Positions 51,001 to 61,115 are shown, numbered from the stretch's first letter. The stretch: DNA of 64,000 bases from Paracoccaceae bacterium (GCA_013373445.1 JABXHV010000020.1:1-64000); one strand, 5' to 3'. A program made the numbers and translations. The notes: generated by a model not told the origin, from the sequence alone.

Positions 51001-53065
51001 TCAAACCTTCAAGTTCGTTGAGACGTGCTCCCAGACCTTCCTGGATGATTTGCCCACGCATGTCCAAGGTCTCGGTGATGGTGAGACCGGCTGTGTTGAT
51101 GTCGTGGGTAACGCTTTCGCCGCGAGAGGCGATCAGCTCGGCCAGGGCCGTTCCGGTATCTGCAAGACGCTGGGTGATGTCACCTGTCTGCATGCCGAAG
51201 CTTGCTGAGACTTCTGCGGAAATCTCCTGCAAGGTTTCCTGGAACCCAATGCTGTGCTGTTCCAGGATCGCAGCAAGTTCATTGCCGCGCGAGGAGAGGC
51301 GCTCATCAAGCTCATTGCCGTTGACCGTAATGGAGCTGTAGATCCGCTCTGCGATGAGGTCGAATTTCTCCGCCAGCTCGCCGCCGCGTACGGTGATGGT
51401 GTCTGTCAGGCTGCCAGCTGTTTCGTCAAGCTTGGCTGCAATTTCACCGCCGCGCAATGACAGGTCAACAACGATGGATTCACCGGTTCCGCGCAAGCTC
51501 TCGTTGATGTCGTTGCTGCGGTCCGTGATGGAGGTGATGATCTCACTTCCAGTGTGGGAAATCGTTTCGGAGAATTCCTGACCACGTTCAGAGATGTTTT
51601 CAACCAAGCGGTTGCCTGTCTCGGTCAACGTCAGATCCAGCGTGGTGACGCGGCTCTCCACAGCACCCATAAGCTCTTCGGTGCGGTTTGTGACGGTATC
51701 GATCAAACGGCCACTGGTCAGTGACATGTTTGCATTGATTTCCTCAGTACGCTGACTGATGGATTCACCAACGTTCTGACCAGTCGTTTCGATGGCCGAG
51801 CGAACTTCGTTGGTCTTGGTGTCGAGTGTTTCGATAACCTGCGTGGAGGAGGCGCTGAGAGAGCCCTGCAGACGCTCGCCGCGCTCTTCGAGCGTTTCGA
51901 CAAACTGGTTTGCTGTGGATGCAAAGCGTTCGTTGATCTCGTTGCCGCTCTTGGTGAAGTTTTCCCACATTTCACCGCCAACGCGAGACAGGTTGTCGAC
52001 GAGGTCACCACTGGATTCAGTCAGACGTCCAACGTACTCATCACCGCGAGCTGTCAAAGAATCGACCAGATCATTGCCGGAGACGGACAGATTGGTGTTC
52101 AGTGTATCAATGCGGCTGTCGAGGCTGGATGTGAGTTCATCGATGCGCCCGTTGATAGCGTCAACGAGGCGGCTTGTTGCCTCTTCCGCTGTCGCACCCA
52201 TTGAATCAGAAGATGTGGCGAGCTGCGTTGAGAATGTTTCATGGGCGCCCGCGATTGTTTCGCGAACACGCTCTGCATTCATTATGATGGATTCGCGCTG
52301 GCTGATGAGTTCATCAATCAGGGAGCGGATCTTCAACTCGTTGTCGTTATAAGAGCGTTCGAGCGAAGACACCTCGTTATGGACGAGAACTTCCAGTTCG
52401 CTGGCACGCGCGATGGCGCGTTCGATGCCATCACCCATGGCAGACACTTCGCGGCGGATTGCCTGACCAACAGAGAGAATGGATTCTTTCGCCATGTCTT
52501 CGGGTTCGGCAAGACGCAGGGCGACTTCGGTCATGCCACGAGCGACGATGCGCATTTCCTGAGCACGCCATACCATCATGGCCATGACCCAGAAGAAGAC
52601 GATCGGCACGATGATTGCGACTGCGGCCAGGATGAATTGAGGCTCTTTCACCATGTCGAAGAAGCTTGGCGCGTTGTTCACGTCGATGCCGGTCGATGAA
52701 ATGGTGAGGCTGGCGCCAAGGGCACCCCAGATCACGGACAAAACCAAAGCGACAAAGAACGGCGCAGAAGAAGGGCGTCTCTGAAGGGCGAAGATCAGGT
52801 TGCCGATGTTGCGACGATCGTCGTTAGCTGCAGGTGGGCGGTTTCCACGCTGGCGTCTGCGGTTCTTGTTGTTTTCATCCCGCGAACGACGTTGCTCGGA
52901 TTTGGCCGAGCGATCAGCCTTGGGTGACTTGTCGTCACCGCCTGGTCGTTTTGTTTCTAGCGGGGAACTCGCAGTTTCAGGTCCACCAAAATCCAGCTTG
53001 AGGGCCTCTTCAACAGCGGAAAGCGCTGCTTCAGCCGGATCTTTAACCTTAGGAGGATTAGCCAT
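48020..53065 (-). CDS. Giant membrane-anchored repeat protein, GPR/RgsE-like (apolipoprotein-like)
   Basis: 1681 aa; basic/charged N-terminus, two TM helices (FFVALVLSVIWGALGASLTI; FILAAVAIIVPIVFFWVMAMMVW), then >1000 aa with 11/22-residue periodicity and a conserved-looking globular C-terminus. Confidence 0.7.
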   Translation of the reverse strand: MANPPKVKDPAEAALSAVEEALKLDFGGPETASSPLETKRPGGDDKSPKADRSAKSEQRRSRDENNKNRRRQRGNRPPAANDDRRNIGNLIFALQRRPSSAPFFVALVLSVIWGALGASLTISSTGIDVNNAPSFFDMVKEPQFILAAVAIIVPIVFFWVMAMMVWRAQEMRIVARGMTEVALRLAEPEDMAKESILSVGQAIRREVSAMGDGIERAIARASELEVLVHNEVSSLERSYNDNELKIRSLIDELISQRESIIMNAERVRETIAGAHETFSTQLATSSDSMGATAEEATSRLVDAINGRIDELTSSLDSRIDTLNTNLSVSGNDLVDSLTARGDEYVGRLTESSGDLVDNLSRVGGEMWENFTKSGNEINERFASTANQFVETLEERGERLQGSLSASSTQVIETLDTKTNEVRSAIETTGQNVGESISQRTEEINANMSLTSGRLIDTVTNRTEELMGAVESRVTTLDLTLTETGNRLVENISERGQEFSETISHTGSEIITSITDRSNDINESLRGTGESIVVDLSLRGGEIAAKLDETAGSLTDTITVRGGELAEKFDLIAERIYSSITVNGNELDERLSSRGNELAAILEQHSIGFQETLQEISAEVSASFGMQTGDITQRLADTGTALAELIASRGESVTHDINTAGLTITETLDMRGQIIQEGLGARLNELEGLISDKGSNLVEAFDTKTLLLSEALDGRLSTLDNTFSIRLDNLDATLGSRINTIDLTLDQRTAAFEAALETRTTILADAIENRTAGFTDALEEKTRSVSDLLADRSDAITLQLGQRVEDAGNNLADRAEEIGKVLGERVDLAAGNMTEKAENLANTLTSGTDKIDETLDNRARQISETLISRTKEIAQAFVEGQDEMTSALDTRLTEAGTVLSKQSEELTESLSERIAEINVSLGAKVFEVAETLDSRAAQLENILTERLSNISGALSEESEKAASSITSAMEQATSSMSSESSKVEQLVMQAVGQAAHSMAAESEKARTLYAGTLAEFADSLNGEGEKIRTNMNVLIAEISGSLTAESEQARQSLGSTLQEIRGTLSGEADHVRERVHSAITEAADMLASRGNSVAVDLLEKATLLNDTIGGKSDEFAKLMDTDGNALVSAIEDRANDLSSRVNEVHKAILEAITVKGKEVSNAFAQNGLEATRSLVEAGDKIVVNLTSRTEQAAQIMAETQQRLDEDVTQVLEKLNRSNTDLQQISSEAGANLSEIEANLGRRASEFRVAIDRAVADTQATAATIDGQVDILRTITETTLADIQNLTARVGSNAGELTAAAQHLEKTNRVVDDRISQRRTAIEEVAETLMQKTESVDVMMRAFTDTLSETLETADDKARGAAHMLSAAAEAATKQVAEQFESMRMTAGLEGQKARDAIRAAQDDIMSEMSRTVAEASDRFNDAAGRMRDVARDVHRELQATRDELQEGVMKLPAEAEESTAALRKIVKEQITALSELSDIVARQSNTLDMSRPAGASQAPAYASAARAPAPQQAQAERPAPRQQQQKAEKQSRRSAQAERPADAPKGWVSDLLRRASEDEAPEGSKSALHSVESLNSLSVDIARAIDHETFVDLWERYKNGERHVFTRRLYTLQGQKTFDEIRQKYARDPEFRTAVERYVEDFERLLSQVSRNDRDNMLSQTYLSSDTGKVYTMLAHASGRFD

Positions 53066-53938
53066 ATTCGTGTCGCCTCACGTCGGTACGCATATTACTC
53101 CCCATGGTTTCCGTCGCATTGGAAACCGATGGGATACTGGCCATGAGCACGTTTCAAAACTGTCCTGGTTTGATGCGTCTCGTGGCCTGGCTTGGAAGGG
53201 GGCCGCCGCCGACCGGCTGACTTTCTTCAAAGCACAGCCTTACCCTACCTTACCGCATCTCATGTATTTAATGGCATAATCTCATCGATGGGACAACAAA
53301 CATCAATCCTTTTAAGGAGCTAGAGCGGGAAGGTCACGGAGGACGCGAAGCTGATCGCGCAGGGTAAGAGTGCTTTTTGGGTTGATTTGAGGGCGTGTTG
53401 AGCGCTCTCGGTCGCGAGAATTAAGTGGCCCAATCGGAGCGATTTTTCCCTCCGTCAAAAAGCCGACCTTCCAAAAACAATCTTTGATATACGAATTGCT
53501 TCGCAGCAGATCAGGAAATTATGATTAATGCTTTCCTACGCATGGTATTGGAATCATGGAATAAAAGCTGAATCTATCTGAGTAGTTTTATGTGGAACTG
53601 AACTCGGCGGGCTCACTGGAAGCGCGATTTTGATTTCAATCAGAGGTACTTTGTCCGAGTTGTGGAGTGATTCTCAACGCGCGCATCTGTGATGCCTAGA
53701 TGGTTGGCCGCATCTGATCGTTTAAAAATGTAAATGAGCTGTTAACCATTTTTTCACTTTGTTGGGGACATCGCGCTTAGGTGAGTCCCTTGCGTGAATG
53801 CTTCTCTGATTTTCAAACTTGCGAACACCAGTTAGAGTTTAATTCTGGACGAAAACAGGCAGCGGGATTGGTTGCCCGTTTCTGGATAGTGGTTAAATAA
53901 ATCAGTAAATCTACGTATCTTGAGAAGGCCTTGTGCTC

Positions 53939-54280
53939 ATGTCGCGTGCACCCACTGACACTAATAATGAGGTCTTTGATCTTGAGGCTTTGGCGGCCAA
54001 TACGTTGGGTGATGAGGGGCTGGCGACGGAGGTCCTGTTGATGTTCAATGAACAGATGACGTTGGTGCTGACGAAGCTAAATGGATCTTCCGACCCCGAT
54101 GAGTGGGGGCGTCTGGTTCATACGCTGAAAGGATCTGCACGAGGCGTTGGTGCATGTGAGATCGCGCGCGTGTGCGAGACCATAGAAGGAGAGCTACAGC
54201 AGCAATCGTTTAAGGGCTGGAGCAAGCTGGAAGATGCTATTATGCGATCCCGGTCCTTTATTTCGGGGCGTGTGGGTTAA
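53939..54280 (+). CDS. Hpt (histidine phosphotransfer) domain protein
   Basis: LVHTLKGSARGVGACEIARVCETIEGEL; H-x-L-K-G-S motif. Confidence 0.88.
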   Translation: MSRAPTDTNNEVFDLEALAANTLGDEGLATEVLLMFNEQMTLVLTKLNGSSDPDEWGRLVHTLKGSARGVGACEIARVCETIEGELQQQSFKGWSKLEDAIMRSRSFISGRVG

Positions 54281-54375
54281 GGTTCTGACCAAAAAAACGT
54301 GGCGCGTGCTTGACCTTTGGGGTGGAAGGTTTATTCCGGAAGGATCGACCCCAACACTCTGATCAGACGCGGATC

Positions 54376-54696
54376 ATGCCAAAAATTATTTATGTAGCTG
54401 CAGATGGTAGCAAAACCGAGGTGGACGCAGCCAGCGGCTCCACTGTCATGGAAAATGCAATCAAGAACATGGTTCAGGGCATTGAAGCTGAGTGCGGCGG
54501 TGCCTGTGCTTGCGCGACATGTCATGTCTATGTTGATGAAGCTTGGAAAGACAAGGTCGGCGAGCCTGACCCGATGGAAGAGGACATGATGGACTTTGCA
54601 TATGATGTGAAGCCGACATCACGCCTGTCTTGCCAGATCCAAATGAGCGACGACCTTGACGGGATTGTCGTGCACGTTCCCGAGCGTCAGGCTTAA
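54376..54696 (+). CDS. 2Fe-2S ferredoxin (adrenodoxin-type)
   Basis: [19 protein letters not shown]...[34 protein letters not shown]. Confidence 0.95.
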   Translation: MPKIIYVAADGSKTEVDAASGSTVMENAIKNMVQGIEAECGGACACATCHVYVDEAWKDKVGEPDPMEEDMMDFAYDVKPTSRLSCQIQMSDDLDGIVVHVPERQA

Positions 54697-54754
54697 ACGA
54701 ACATTTTCTGAATTCTGTATGTGCGAGGGGCATGCAGGATCAGTCTTAAAACAC

Positions 54755-54786
54755 AAAGCCCGGGCGATGATGTCGCCCGGGCTTTT
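54755..54786. terminator. Rho-independent terminator
   Basis: AAAGCCCGGGCGA-TGA-TGTCGCCCGGGCTTTT. Confidence 0.9.
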
Positions 54787-54816
54787 GCATTTGAGTGGTC
54801 CAAATGGCCGCTTGAA

Positions 54817-56073
54817 CTATTGCGCAGGCGACTGAAGGGGTTTGCGGCCCCAGAACTCGACTTCATGTCCAACGTCCGGATTGGATGGGATCAGAGAGGC
54901 CAGCAGCAAACTGGCAAAGGCCATTGCAGCCCCTGACAGGAAGACGGCGGCAGGCGAGATCAACCAGATAAGTCCGAAGACAATGGGGATTACCACGGCT
55001 GCGATGTGGTTGATGGTGAAGGCCACACCGGCGGTTGGTGCAATGTCGGCCGGATCTGCGATCTTCTGGAAGTATGTCTTGATTGCGATGGCGATCGCGA
55101 AGAATGCGTGATCAACGACATAGAGGCCAGCGGCCACATTGGCATTTGTCACAAAGGCATAGCTGATGAACACGATAATGAGCCCAACGTATTCAAAGAT
55201 AAGGGCTTTTCTCTCGCCGAAACGGACAATGAGCTGGCCGATCTTTGGCGCAAGCAGCATGTTAAACACGCCGTTGAGCAGAAAGAGCGCCGCTACCTCG
55301 TGAACGTGGTAGTCGAAGCGTTCGACCATCAGGAACCCTGCAAAAACTGTAAAAATTTGACGTCGTGCACCGGCCATGAAGGTCAGTGCGTAGTACAGCC
55401 AATAACGTTTGCGCAGGAACAGTTTTTTGTGTTGCGGTACGCCTTCTCTGAAGTGGGGAAAGGCGATGATCAAGAAGATCAGTCCGATAACCGTCAAGCC
55501 TCCGGCTATCAGAAAAACCGTGGCAAAGGAGAGGTTGAAGGTCTGCCAACCCAGGAAAATAAGTCCATAGGCAACCAGCTGTGCGAAGGCACCGACCGAA
55601 ATGATCTTACCCATGGAAGCTGCGGCATTGGCCTTTGGCAACCATTGCAGGGACAGCGACTGGTTCATGGTCTCATAATAGTGAAACCCCACCGACATGA
55701 CGAAGGTCGTAATGTAAAAACCCATCGCCGTCGGGAAATACCCGGTTGCTGCAACCCCAACTCCAAGCAGCAGAAGAGACACATAGGCCAGCGTCTGTTC
55801 CCGCATCACGAGCAGGAAAAAGACCGCTGCAAAGCTCAGAAATCCGGGTATTTCGCGTATTGATTGCTGGATGCCAATTTCCTTGCCGGTGAAGGAGAGT
55901 TCATGAACAGCGAAGTTGTTCATGAGGTTCCACCAGGCGGCAAAGGACAATTGCATGATGCCGGCCATGATCATCAAGAGGACCACGGGGGAACGCCAAG
56001 TCCTGGCGGACATCGGATCGGCAGATTTTGTAAAATAGCTCATCGATTGGGGTCTCAAAGGAAGGTGACGCAC
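54817..56073 (-). CDS. MFS transporter
   Basis: About twelve hydrophobic helices; FAAWWNLMNNFAVHELSFTGKEIGIQQSIREIPGFLSF; start may be 56043 (MSYFTKSADP). Confidence 0.85.
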   Translation of the reverse strand: MRHLPLRPQSMSYFTKSADPMSARTWRSPVVLLMIMAGIMQLSFAAWWNLMNNFAVHELSFTGKEIGIQQSIREIPGFLSFAAVFFLLVMREQTLAYVSLLLLGVGVAATGYFPTAMGFYITTFVMSVGFHYYETMNQSLSLQWLPKANAAASMGKIISVGAFAQLVAYGLIFLGWQTFNLSFATVFLIAGGLTVIGLIFLIIAFPHFREGVPQHKKLFLRKRYWLYYALTFMAGARRQIFTVFAGFLMVERFDYHVHEVAALFLLNGVFNMLLAPKIGQLIVRFGERKALIFEYVGLIIVFISYAFVTNANVAAGLYVVDHAFFAIAIAIKTYFQKIADPADIAPTAGVAFTINHIAAVVIPIVFGLIWLISPAAVFLSGAAMAFASLLLASLIPSNPDVGHEVEFWGRKPLQSPAQ

Positions 56074-56170
56074 TTTCTAAAACAAAAATGCGAGTTGGCG
56101 GTAGACTTAATTGTTATGGACACAATTTAGCTTCGCTCAAGTTTGATGCACTTGATCTGCGGATGGACCT

Positions 56171-57349
56171 TCAATTGCGCGCCAGATCCTGCATCGCATT
56201 TGTCAGGCCTTCGACCGTAAGCGGATACATCCGTTCATCAATGAGTTCGCAGATCATCTGGATTGACTGGGTATAGTTCCAGCGCCGTTCATCGACAGGA
56301 TTGAGCCAGACGACCTTCTTGTAAGTGGTTGCAACACGTTCCAGCCACTGTGCCCCGCTTTCCTTATTCCAGTGCTCAACGGACCCTCCGGGATAAGCAA
56401 TTTCGTAGGGGCTCATGGAGGCGTCGCCGACAAAGATGATCTTGTAATCAGAAGGATATTTATGAAGCAGGTCCTCAGTGGCGATCTTTTCCGCATGCCG
56501 CCGACTGTTTTGTTTCCACACATGCTCATAAAGGCAATTATGGAAATAGAAGTGTTCCATCACTTTGAATTCCATTCGTGCGGCGGAAAACAACTCTTCG
56601 CAGATCCTGATATGATCGTCCATGGAACCACCAATATCGAAGAACAGGAGCACTTTGACCGCGTTGCGGCGTTCAGCACGCATCTTGACGTCCAGAATGC
56701 CCTTCTGGGCCGTTGATTTGATGGTGTGTTCCAGATCCAGCTCTTCTGCTGCGCCAGATCTGGCAAAGTTGCGCAGTCGCTTGAGCGCTACCTGAATGTT
56801 GCGGGTTCCAAGTGCCAGGGTATCGTCGAGGTCTTTGAATTCACGCTTGTCCCAAACCTTGACTGCGCGCCGGTGACGGCTTTCCGACTGGCCGATCCGT
56901 ATGCCCTCGGGATTATAGCCATAGGCTCCAAAAGGTGAGGTGCCTGCTGTGCCGATCCATTTGTTGCCGCCCTGGTGGCGTTCCTTCTGGTCCTGCAAAC
57001 GCTTCTTGAGCGTTGCCATGAGTTTTTCAAACCCGCCGAGGGCTTCAATTTCAGCTTTTTCCTCAGCGCTGAGGTGCTTTTCCGCCAGTTTGCGGAGCCA
57101 CTCCTCGGGTATCTCCTCAGCGTCGGTGTCACCTAGCAGTTCAAGTCCTTTAAAGACCTTTGAGAAGACCACATCAAAGCGATCAAGATGAGCCTCACTT
57201 TTCACCAGTGCTGCGCGGGCAAGGTAATAAAAATCTTCGGTCCGGCGATGAGCGAGATCCTTCTCCAACGCTTCCATGAGGAGGAGATATTCGCGCACCG
57301 AGACCGGGACGTTTGCCGCCTTCAGTTCTGTAAAAAAGGTGATGAACAT
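56171..57349 (-). CDS. VWA domain protein, CoxE-like
   Basis: MFITFFTELKAANVPVSVREYLLLMEALEKDLAHRRTEDFYYLARAALVKSEAHLDRFD; VLLFFDIGGSMDDHIRICEELFSAA; FVGDASMSPYEI. Confidence 0.88.
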   Translation of the reverse strand: MFITFFTELKAANVPVSVREYLLLMEALEKDLAHRRTEDFYYLARAALVKSEAHLDRFDVVFSKVFKGLELLGDTDAEEIPEEWLRKLAEKHLSAEEKAEIEALGGFEKLMATLKKRLQDQKERHQGGNKWIGTAGTSPFGAYGYNPEGIRIGQSESRHRRAVKVWDKREFKDLDDTLALGTRNIQVALKRLRNFARSGAAEELDLEHTIKSTAQKGILDVKMRAERRNAVKVLLFFDIGGSMDDHIRICEELFSAARMEFKVMEHFYFHNCLYEHVWKQNSRRHAEKIATEDLLHKYPSDYKIIFVGDASMSPYEIAYPGGSVEHWNKESGAQWLERVATTYKKVVWLNPVDERRWNYTQSIQMICELIDERMYPLTVEGLTNAMQDLARN

Positions 57350-57438
57350 GCTGGGAAGGTAATCCTCTGGCGAAGGGCTGTCGAGCCGCTTCAACCGAAG
57401 GACTGGCCGTCGTCAGTTTTTTTGACCGTTGCCGACGC

Positions 57439-58464
57439 TCAGTCCTTGTCGGCTTTTTCATTGTCTTGGGCATCTTCGGCGGTGTCGGGGTGCAGGCTTC
57501 TTCCGAGAATATGGCTGTCGCGCCCAACAACGTGGCTGCTGGCGCCGACGATCAGGGGATCAGGTTCACTGACAATGTGCTTATCCTTGTCTGGATAAGG
57601 CAGGGAATTCAGAAAGTGTTCCATGCAATTGAGACGTGCTCGCTTCTTGTCGTTGGACTTGATGATTGTCCACGGGGCATCAGCCGTGTCGGTATAGAAG
57701 AACATGGCTTCCTTGGCTTCGGTGTAATCATCCCACTTGTTGAGCGATGCCTTGTCGATGGGCGACAACTTCCACTGCTTGAGCGGGTCGGTTTCCCGTG
57801 CCTTGAAGCGGCGTAACTGTTCGTCCTGCGTTACAGAGAACCAGTATTTGTAAAGCAGCACTCCATCTCTCACCAACATCCGTTCGAAGTCCGGTGCCTG
57901 GCGCATAAACTCCAGATATTCGTTGGGAGTGCAGAACCCCATTACACGTTCCACGCCCGCACGATTGTACCAGGACCGGTCGAACAGAACCATGTGGCCG
58001 CCCGAGGGAAGGTGACGGATGTAGCGCTGGAAATACCACTGTGATCTTTCTTCATCTGTGGGCTTTTGGAGCGCAACAACATTCGCACCGCGCGGATTGA
58101 GGTGTTCCATGAAGCGCTTGATGGTGCCGCCCTTGCCAGCAGCATCGCGGCCTTCGAACAGGATCAGAACGCGCTGTTCGGTTTCCTGTATCCAGCGTTG
58201 AGCTTTCAGCAGTTCCACCTGAAGCTTGCGCTTGCGCTTTTCATAGGCGGAGCGACGCATCTTTGTTTGATAGGGGTATTCGCCACTCTCGAAGATGTGG
58301 TGGATGGTATCTGGATCGTGGCGCATCTCGGCCAGGTGATGAAGGGCTTCACCTGTTTTTGAGGGCATGCGTTCTGGTGTCTTGGGAGATACAGCCTTCT
58401 GGGACCCTAAAGCTTCTGGTGCCTCAGTGTCCGGCTTTGGTGGTGTGGTACCGTCGTCGCTCAT
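57439..58464 (-). CDS. ppk2: Polyphosphate kinase 2
   Basis: ILFEGRDAAGKGGTIKRFMEHLNPRGANVVALQKPTDEERSQWYFQRYIRHLPSGGHMVLFDRSWYNRAGVERVMGFC. Confidence 0.95.
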   Translation of the reverse strand: MSDDGTTPPKPDTEAPEALGSQKAVSPKTPERMPSKTGEALHHLAEMRHDPDTIHHIFESGEYPYQTKMRRSAYEKRKRKLQVELLKAQRWIQETEQRVLILFEGRDAAGKGGTIKRFMEHLNPRGANVVALQKPTDEERSQWYFQRYIRHLPSGGHMVLFDRSWYNRAGVERVMGFCTPNEYLEFMRQAPDFERMLVRDGVLLYKYWFSVTQDEQLRRFKARETDPLKQWKLSPIDKASLNKWDDYTEAKEAMFFYTDTADAPWTIIKSNDKKRARLNCMEHFLNSLPYPDKDKHIVSEPDPLIVGASSHVVGRDSHILGRSLHPDTAEDAQDNEKADKD

Positions 58465-58571
58465 CATCGCATATTCTCCCTTCACCGTAGCGTAGGGGAA
58501 TATTATCATGCTTTTCCAGTCAAAACGTTGCCTGCGCGTGCTTTTTGAATGTGGGAGCTAGCTTGAAGTGC

Positions 58572-59606
58572 CTAATCTTTGATGTCTTCAGCTTTCTCGG
58601 TCGTCTTGATGAGTTCGCCAGCAAAATCTGAAAGACGTGGTCCCTTTGTATCGATGAAGGGAGCAGGGCGGCACACAGCGATTGCGGCTATACCAATTCT
58701 GGCTGTGAGAACACCATTCAAGAGACCTTCGCCAAGTCTTGCCGACAGGCGGGCCGCCAATCCGTGACCAAGAACCTGCGATGCAAAGCTTTCGCCTGCT
58801 GCCATGCCGCCGGTAATCGCAAGGTGAGTGACGATGTGTTTGGTTAGGCGGATAAAGCCGAGGGTTCCCGGACGGCCACCGTATAGCGTGGAGAGTTTGC
58901 GAATGGTGCGCAAGTTTTCAAACAAGACGGCCAGGAGGTCAACAAGGGCACGCGGGCTGACGGCTGTGACAAGCGATACTCTTTTGGCACTGGCCAGAAC
59001 CACTTGCTGCGCTTGCCGGTCCAGTGTTCGCATCAGGTCACGTTCGGCCAGCACGATCAGATCGCGGCCATCAATGACTTCATTCATGTGCTCGCCAAGG
59101 CGTTGCCGACCTCGTGCTGTTTCCGGAACGGAGCTGTACAGGGCGACCAGCTTATCGAGGTTCTGTCGTGCAGCCTTTGCGTCGTTGTCGGCTGCTGCTT
59201 TTGTCAGTGCTTCGCGCAGATGCTCCATTTTGGCGATGCGCAGGATGCCGACATATTCCTTGATGATAAGCCCGACAAGGCTCGTGACGGCTATAACTGT
59301 CAGACCGACGGCCACCCAGCCAAGCCATGTCTGGCGGGCAAAGAGATCCTGGATCAAGCTGTCGATTGCCAATCCAAAGGCAAGGCTGACCAAGCCGCCA
59401 ATACCAATGCCGATCCATTTGAAAAAGGAGAATCCGGACTTGGTTTTCTTGTCAGGTTTGCCTGCCTGTGCCGTGATTTCATCAAGTCCGACAGGCAGCG
59501 ATGGATCGACCAGGCTGAGGTCTGGATCGGGCAGTGAAATCTTGACGCGTGTATCGGTCGATGCAAAAGCGGCAGGACGTCGCTGGCCAGTCTTTTTCTC
59601 ATTCAT
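58572..59606 (-). CDS. YcjF-like/TIGR01620 family membrane protein
   Basis: Two N-terminal TM helices, then ATAVSPRALVDLLAVLFENLRTIRKLSTLYGGRPGTLGFIRLTKHIVTHLAITGGMAAG. Confidence 0.88.
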   Translation of the reverse strand: MNEKKTGQRRPAAFASTDTRVKISLPDPDLSLVDPSLPVGLDEITAQAGKPDKKTKSGFSFFKWIGIGIGGLVSLAFGLAIDSLIQDLFARQTWLGWVAVGLTVIAVTSLVGLIIKEYVGILRIAKMEHLREALTKAAADNDAKAARQNLDKLVALYSSVPETARGRQRLGEHMNEVIDGRDLIVLAERDLMRTLDRQAQQVVLASAKRVSLVTAVSPRALVDLLAVLFENLRTIRKLSTLYGGRPGTLGFIRLTKHIVTHLAITGGMAAGESFASQVLGHGLAARLSARLGEGLLNGVLTARIGIAAIAVCRPAPFIDTKGPRLSDFAGELIKTTEKAEDIKD

Positions 59607-61075
59607 GACAGACGATCTCCGATCAGGAATTCAATGGCGCGGTCCAGCCTGATATGGGGTAATGAAAGCGTAAAGCCTTCTGCGGTCCGGGTGAGCGGTG
59701 GGGGGCGGAAGCGAACCACCTGAATGGCATCGCCGTCCTTTTCAGAAATTGATTCAAGTCCTGAAAAGACTGATTCAGGATCTTCGGGTAAGTCACCGGG
59801 AAATATGGCGATTTCAGAATTGCCGTCAAAGGTTGAACCGTTGACTTTCTCGCCTGGAAGAGGCGTTCCCAGAATGGCAGGAAGATCTTGGCCGTTTTCG
59901 TTGATGGTAGCTTCACGGGTAGCCCGGACAGCCGCCATGGCGACGACATCAACTTCTGCGCCTCTGAAACGGGCGTGTTCAATGCCTTTGAGAACAAGCT
60001 TTTGCAGTAGAGCCTGAAGCTTGTTGTGGTCTTCCCGATGGAGGTGATCAGCCTTGGTCGCAGCAAACAAAATGCGATCGATGCGACGGCTGACAATGGA
60101 GGCCAACCAGGACTTCTTTCCGGGTCTGAAGGTGGTCAGAACCTCACCAAGTGCCAGTTCCAAATCGTGCAATGCCTCAGGGCCTGCGTTCAGCGCATGA
60201 AGGACGTCAACAAGCACGATTTGCCGGTCGAGGCGGGCAAAGTGATCTCTGAAAAAAGGTCTGACTACATGGGCTTTATAGGCTTCATAGCGGCGTTCCA
60301 TCATGGCACGGAGCGTGCCTGCGCGTGCAGACGCGGCGTCTGATGGTATATTCAAAGGTGCAAAAGTCAGGGCAGGCGTGCCTTCCAGTTCGCCGGGCAT
60401 CAAAAATCGCCCAGGTGGCAACATGGACAAGGCCATGGTGTCGTCCCGGCAAGCGGCAAGATACTGCTTGAACGTGGCTGCAAGTGTTTGTGCGGTCTGT
60501 TCGTTTTCCGGGTCATCCGGTGTGACATCGGCCAAGGCTGCCAGGAAGTCTTTGGCAACTCCTTCGCGCTTGGGGGAGTGGGCGAGTTCCATGGCATCCG
60601 CGCAGAATTCGGCGTAGCTTTTCTTTAACAGCGGAAGGTCAAGCAGCCACTCGCCTGGGTAGTCGATGAGATCTAGGTGCAGCTTACCGCGGCCCAGTTT
60701 GCGCGACAAATACGACGCACTTTCATATTCAATGGTCAACCTGAGTTCTGAAACTTGCCGCGTTGACGAGGGCCAAATACGGTCGTTGATCAGATCGGCT
60801 GCGTGAGCCTCGTACTCGAAGCGAGGAACGGCATCATCCGGCTGAGGTTGGAGCTGGGCGCGGGACAGGCGTCCACTGGCATAAGCATTGAAGAGCGGTA
60901 GCCGGCCACCGTGCATGAGGTTGTGGACGAGAGCAGTAATGAAAACGGTTTTGCCGGCCCGCGCCAATCCGGTGACGCCTAGCCGGACTGTTGGGACAGC
61001 CAGATCGTTTGCCGATGCTGCCAGATTGGTGAGGCCCAAACGGGCTTCGTCTGCGATGCTTAGTATCTTGCTCAC
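59603..61075 (-). CDS. YcjX family P-loop protein
   Basis: VRLGVTGLARAGKTVFITALVHNLMHGGRLPLF; LHLDLIDYPGEWLLDLPLLKKSY; overlaps the YcjF-like CDS by 4 nt. Confidence 0.92.
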   Translation of the reverse strand: MSKILSIADEARLGLTNLAASANDLAVPTVRLGVTGLARAGKTVFITALVHNLMHGGRLPLFNAYASGRLSRAQLQPQPDDAVPRFEYEAHAADLINDRIWPSSTRQVSELRLTIEYESASYLSRKLGRGKLHLDLIDYPGEWLLDLPLLKKSYAEFCADAMELAHSPKREGVAKDFLAALADVTPDDPENEQTAQTLAATFKQYLAACRDDTMALSMLPPGRFLMPGELEGTPALTFAPLNIPSDAASARAGTLRAMMERRYEAYKAHVVRPFFRDHFARLDRQIVLVDVLHALNAGPEALHDLELALGEVLTTFRPGKKSWLASIVSRRIDRILFAATKADHLHREDHNKLQALLQKLVLKGIEHARFRGAEVDVVAMAAVRATREATINENGQDLPAILGTPLPGEKVNGSTFDGNSEIAIFPGDLPEDPESVFSGLESISEKDGDAIQVVRFRPPPLTRTAEGFTLSLPHIRLDRAIEFLIGDRLS

Positions 61076-61115
61076 GTTTACCTCCAGCAGGAGATGTAGA
61101 GCGGCGGGGGTGGAA

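Noticed and set aside
48020-53065. Repetitive DNA that could look like a tandem repeat or CRISPR-like array
   Set aside because: 66-nt spacing is explained by 22-residue protein repeats; repeats are degenerate and in frame, with no identical direct repeats and spacers.
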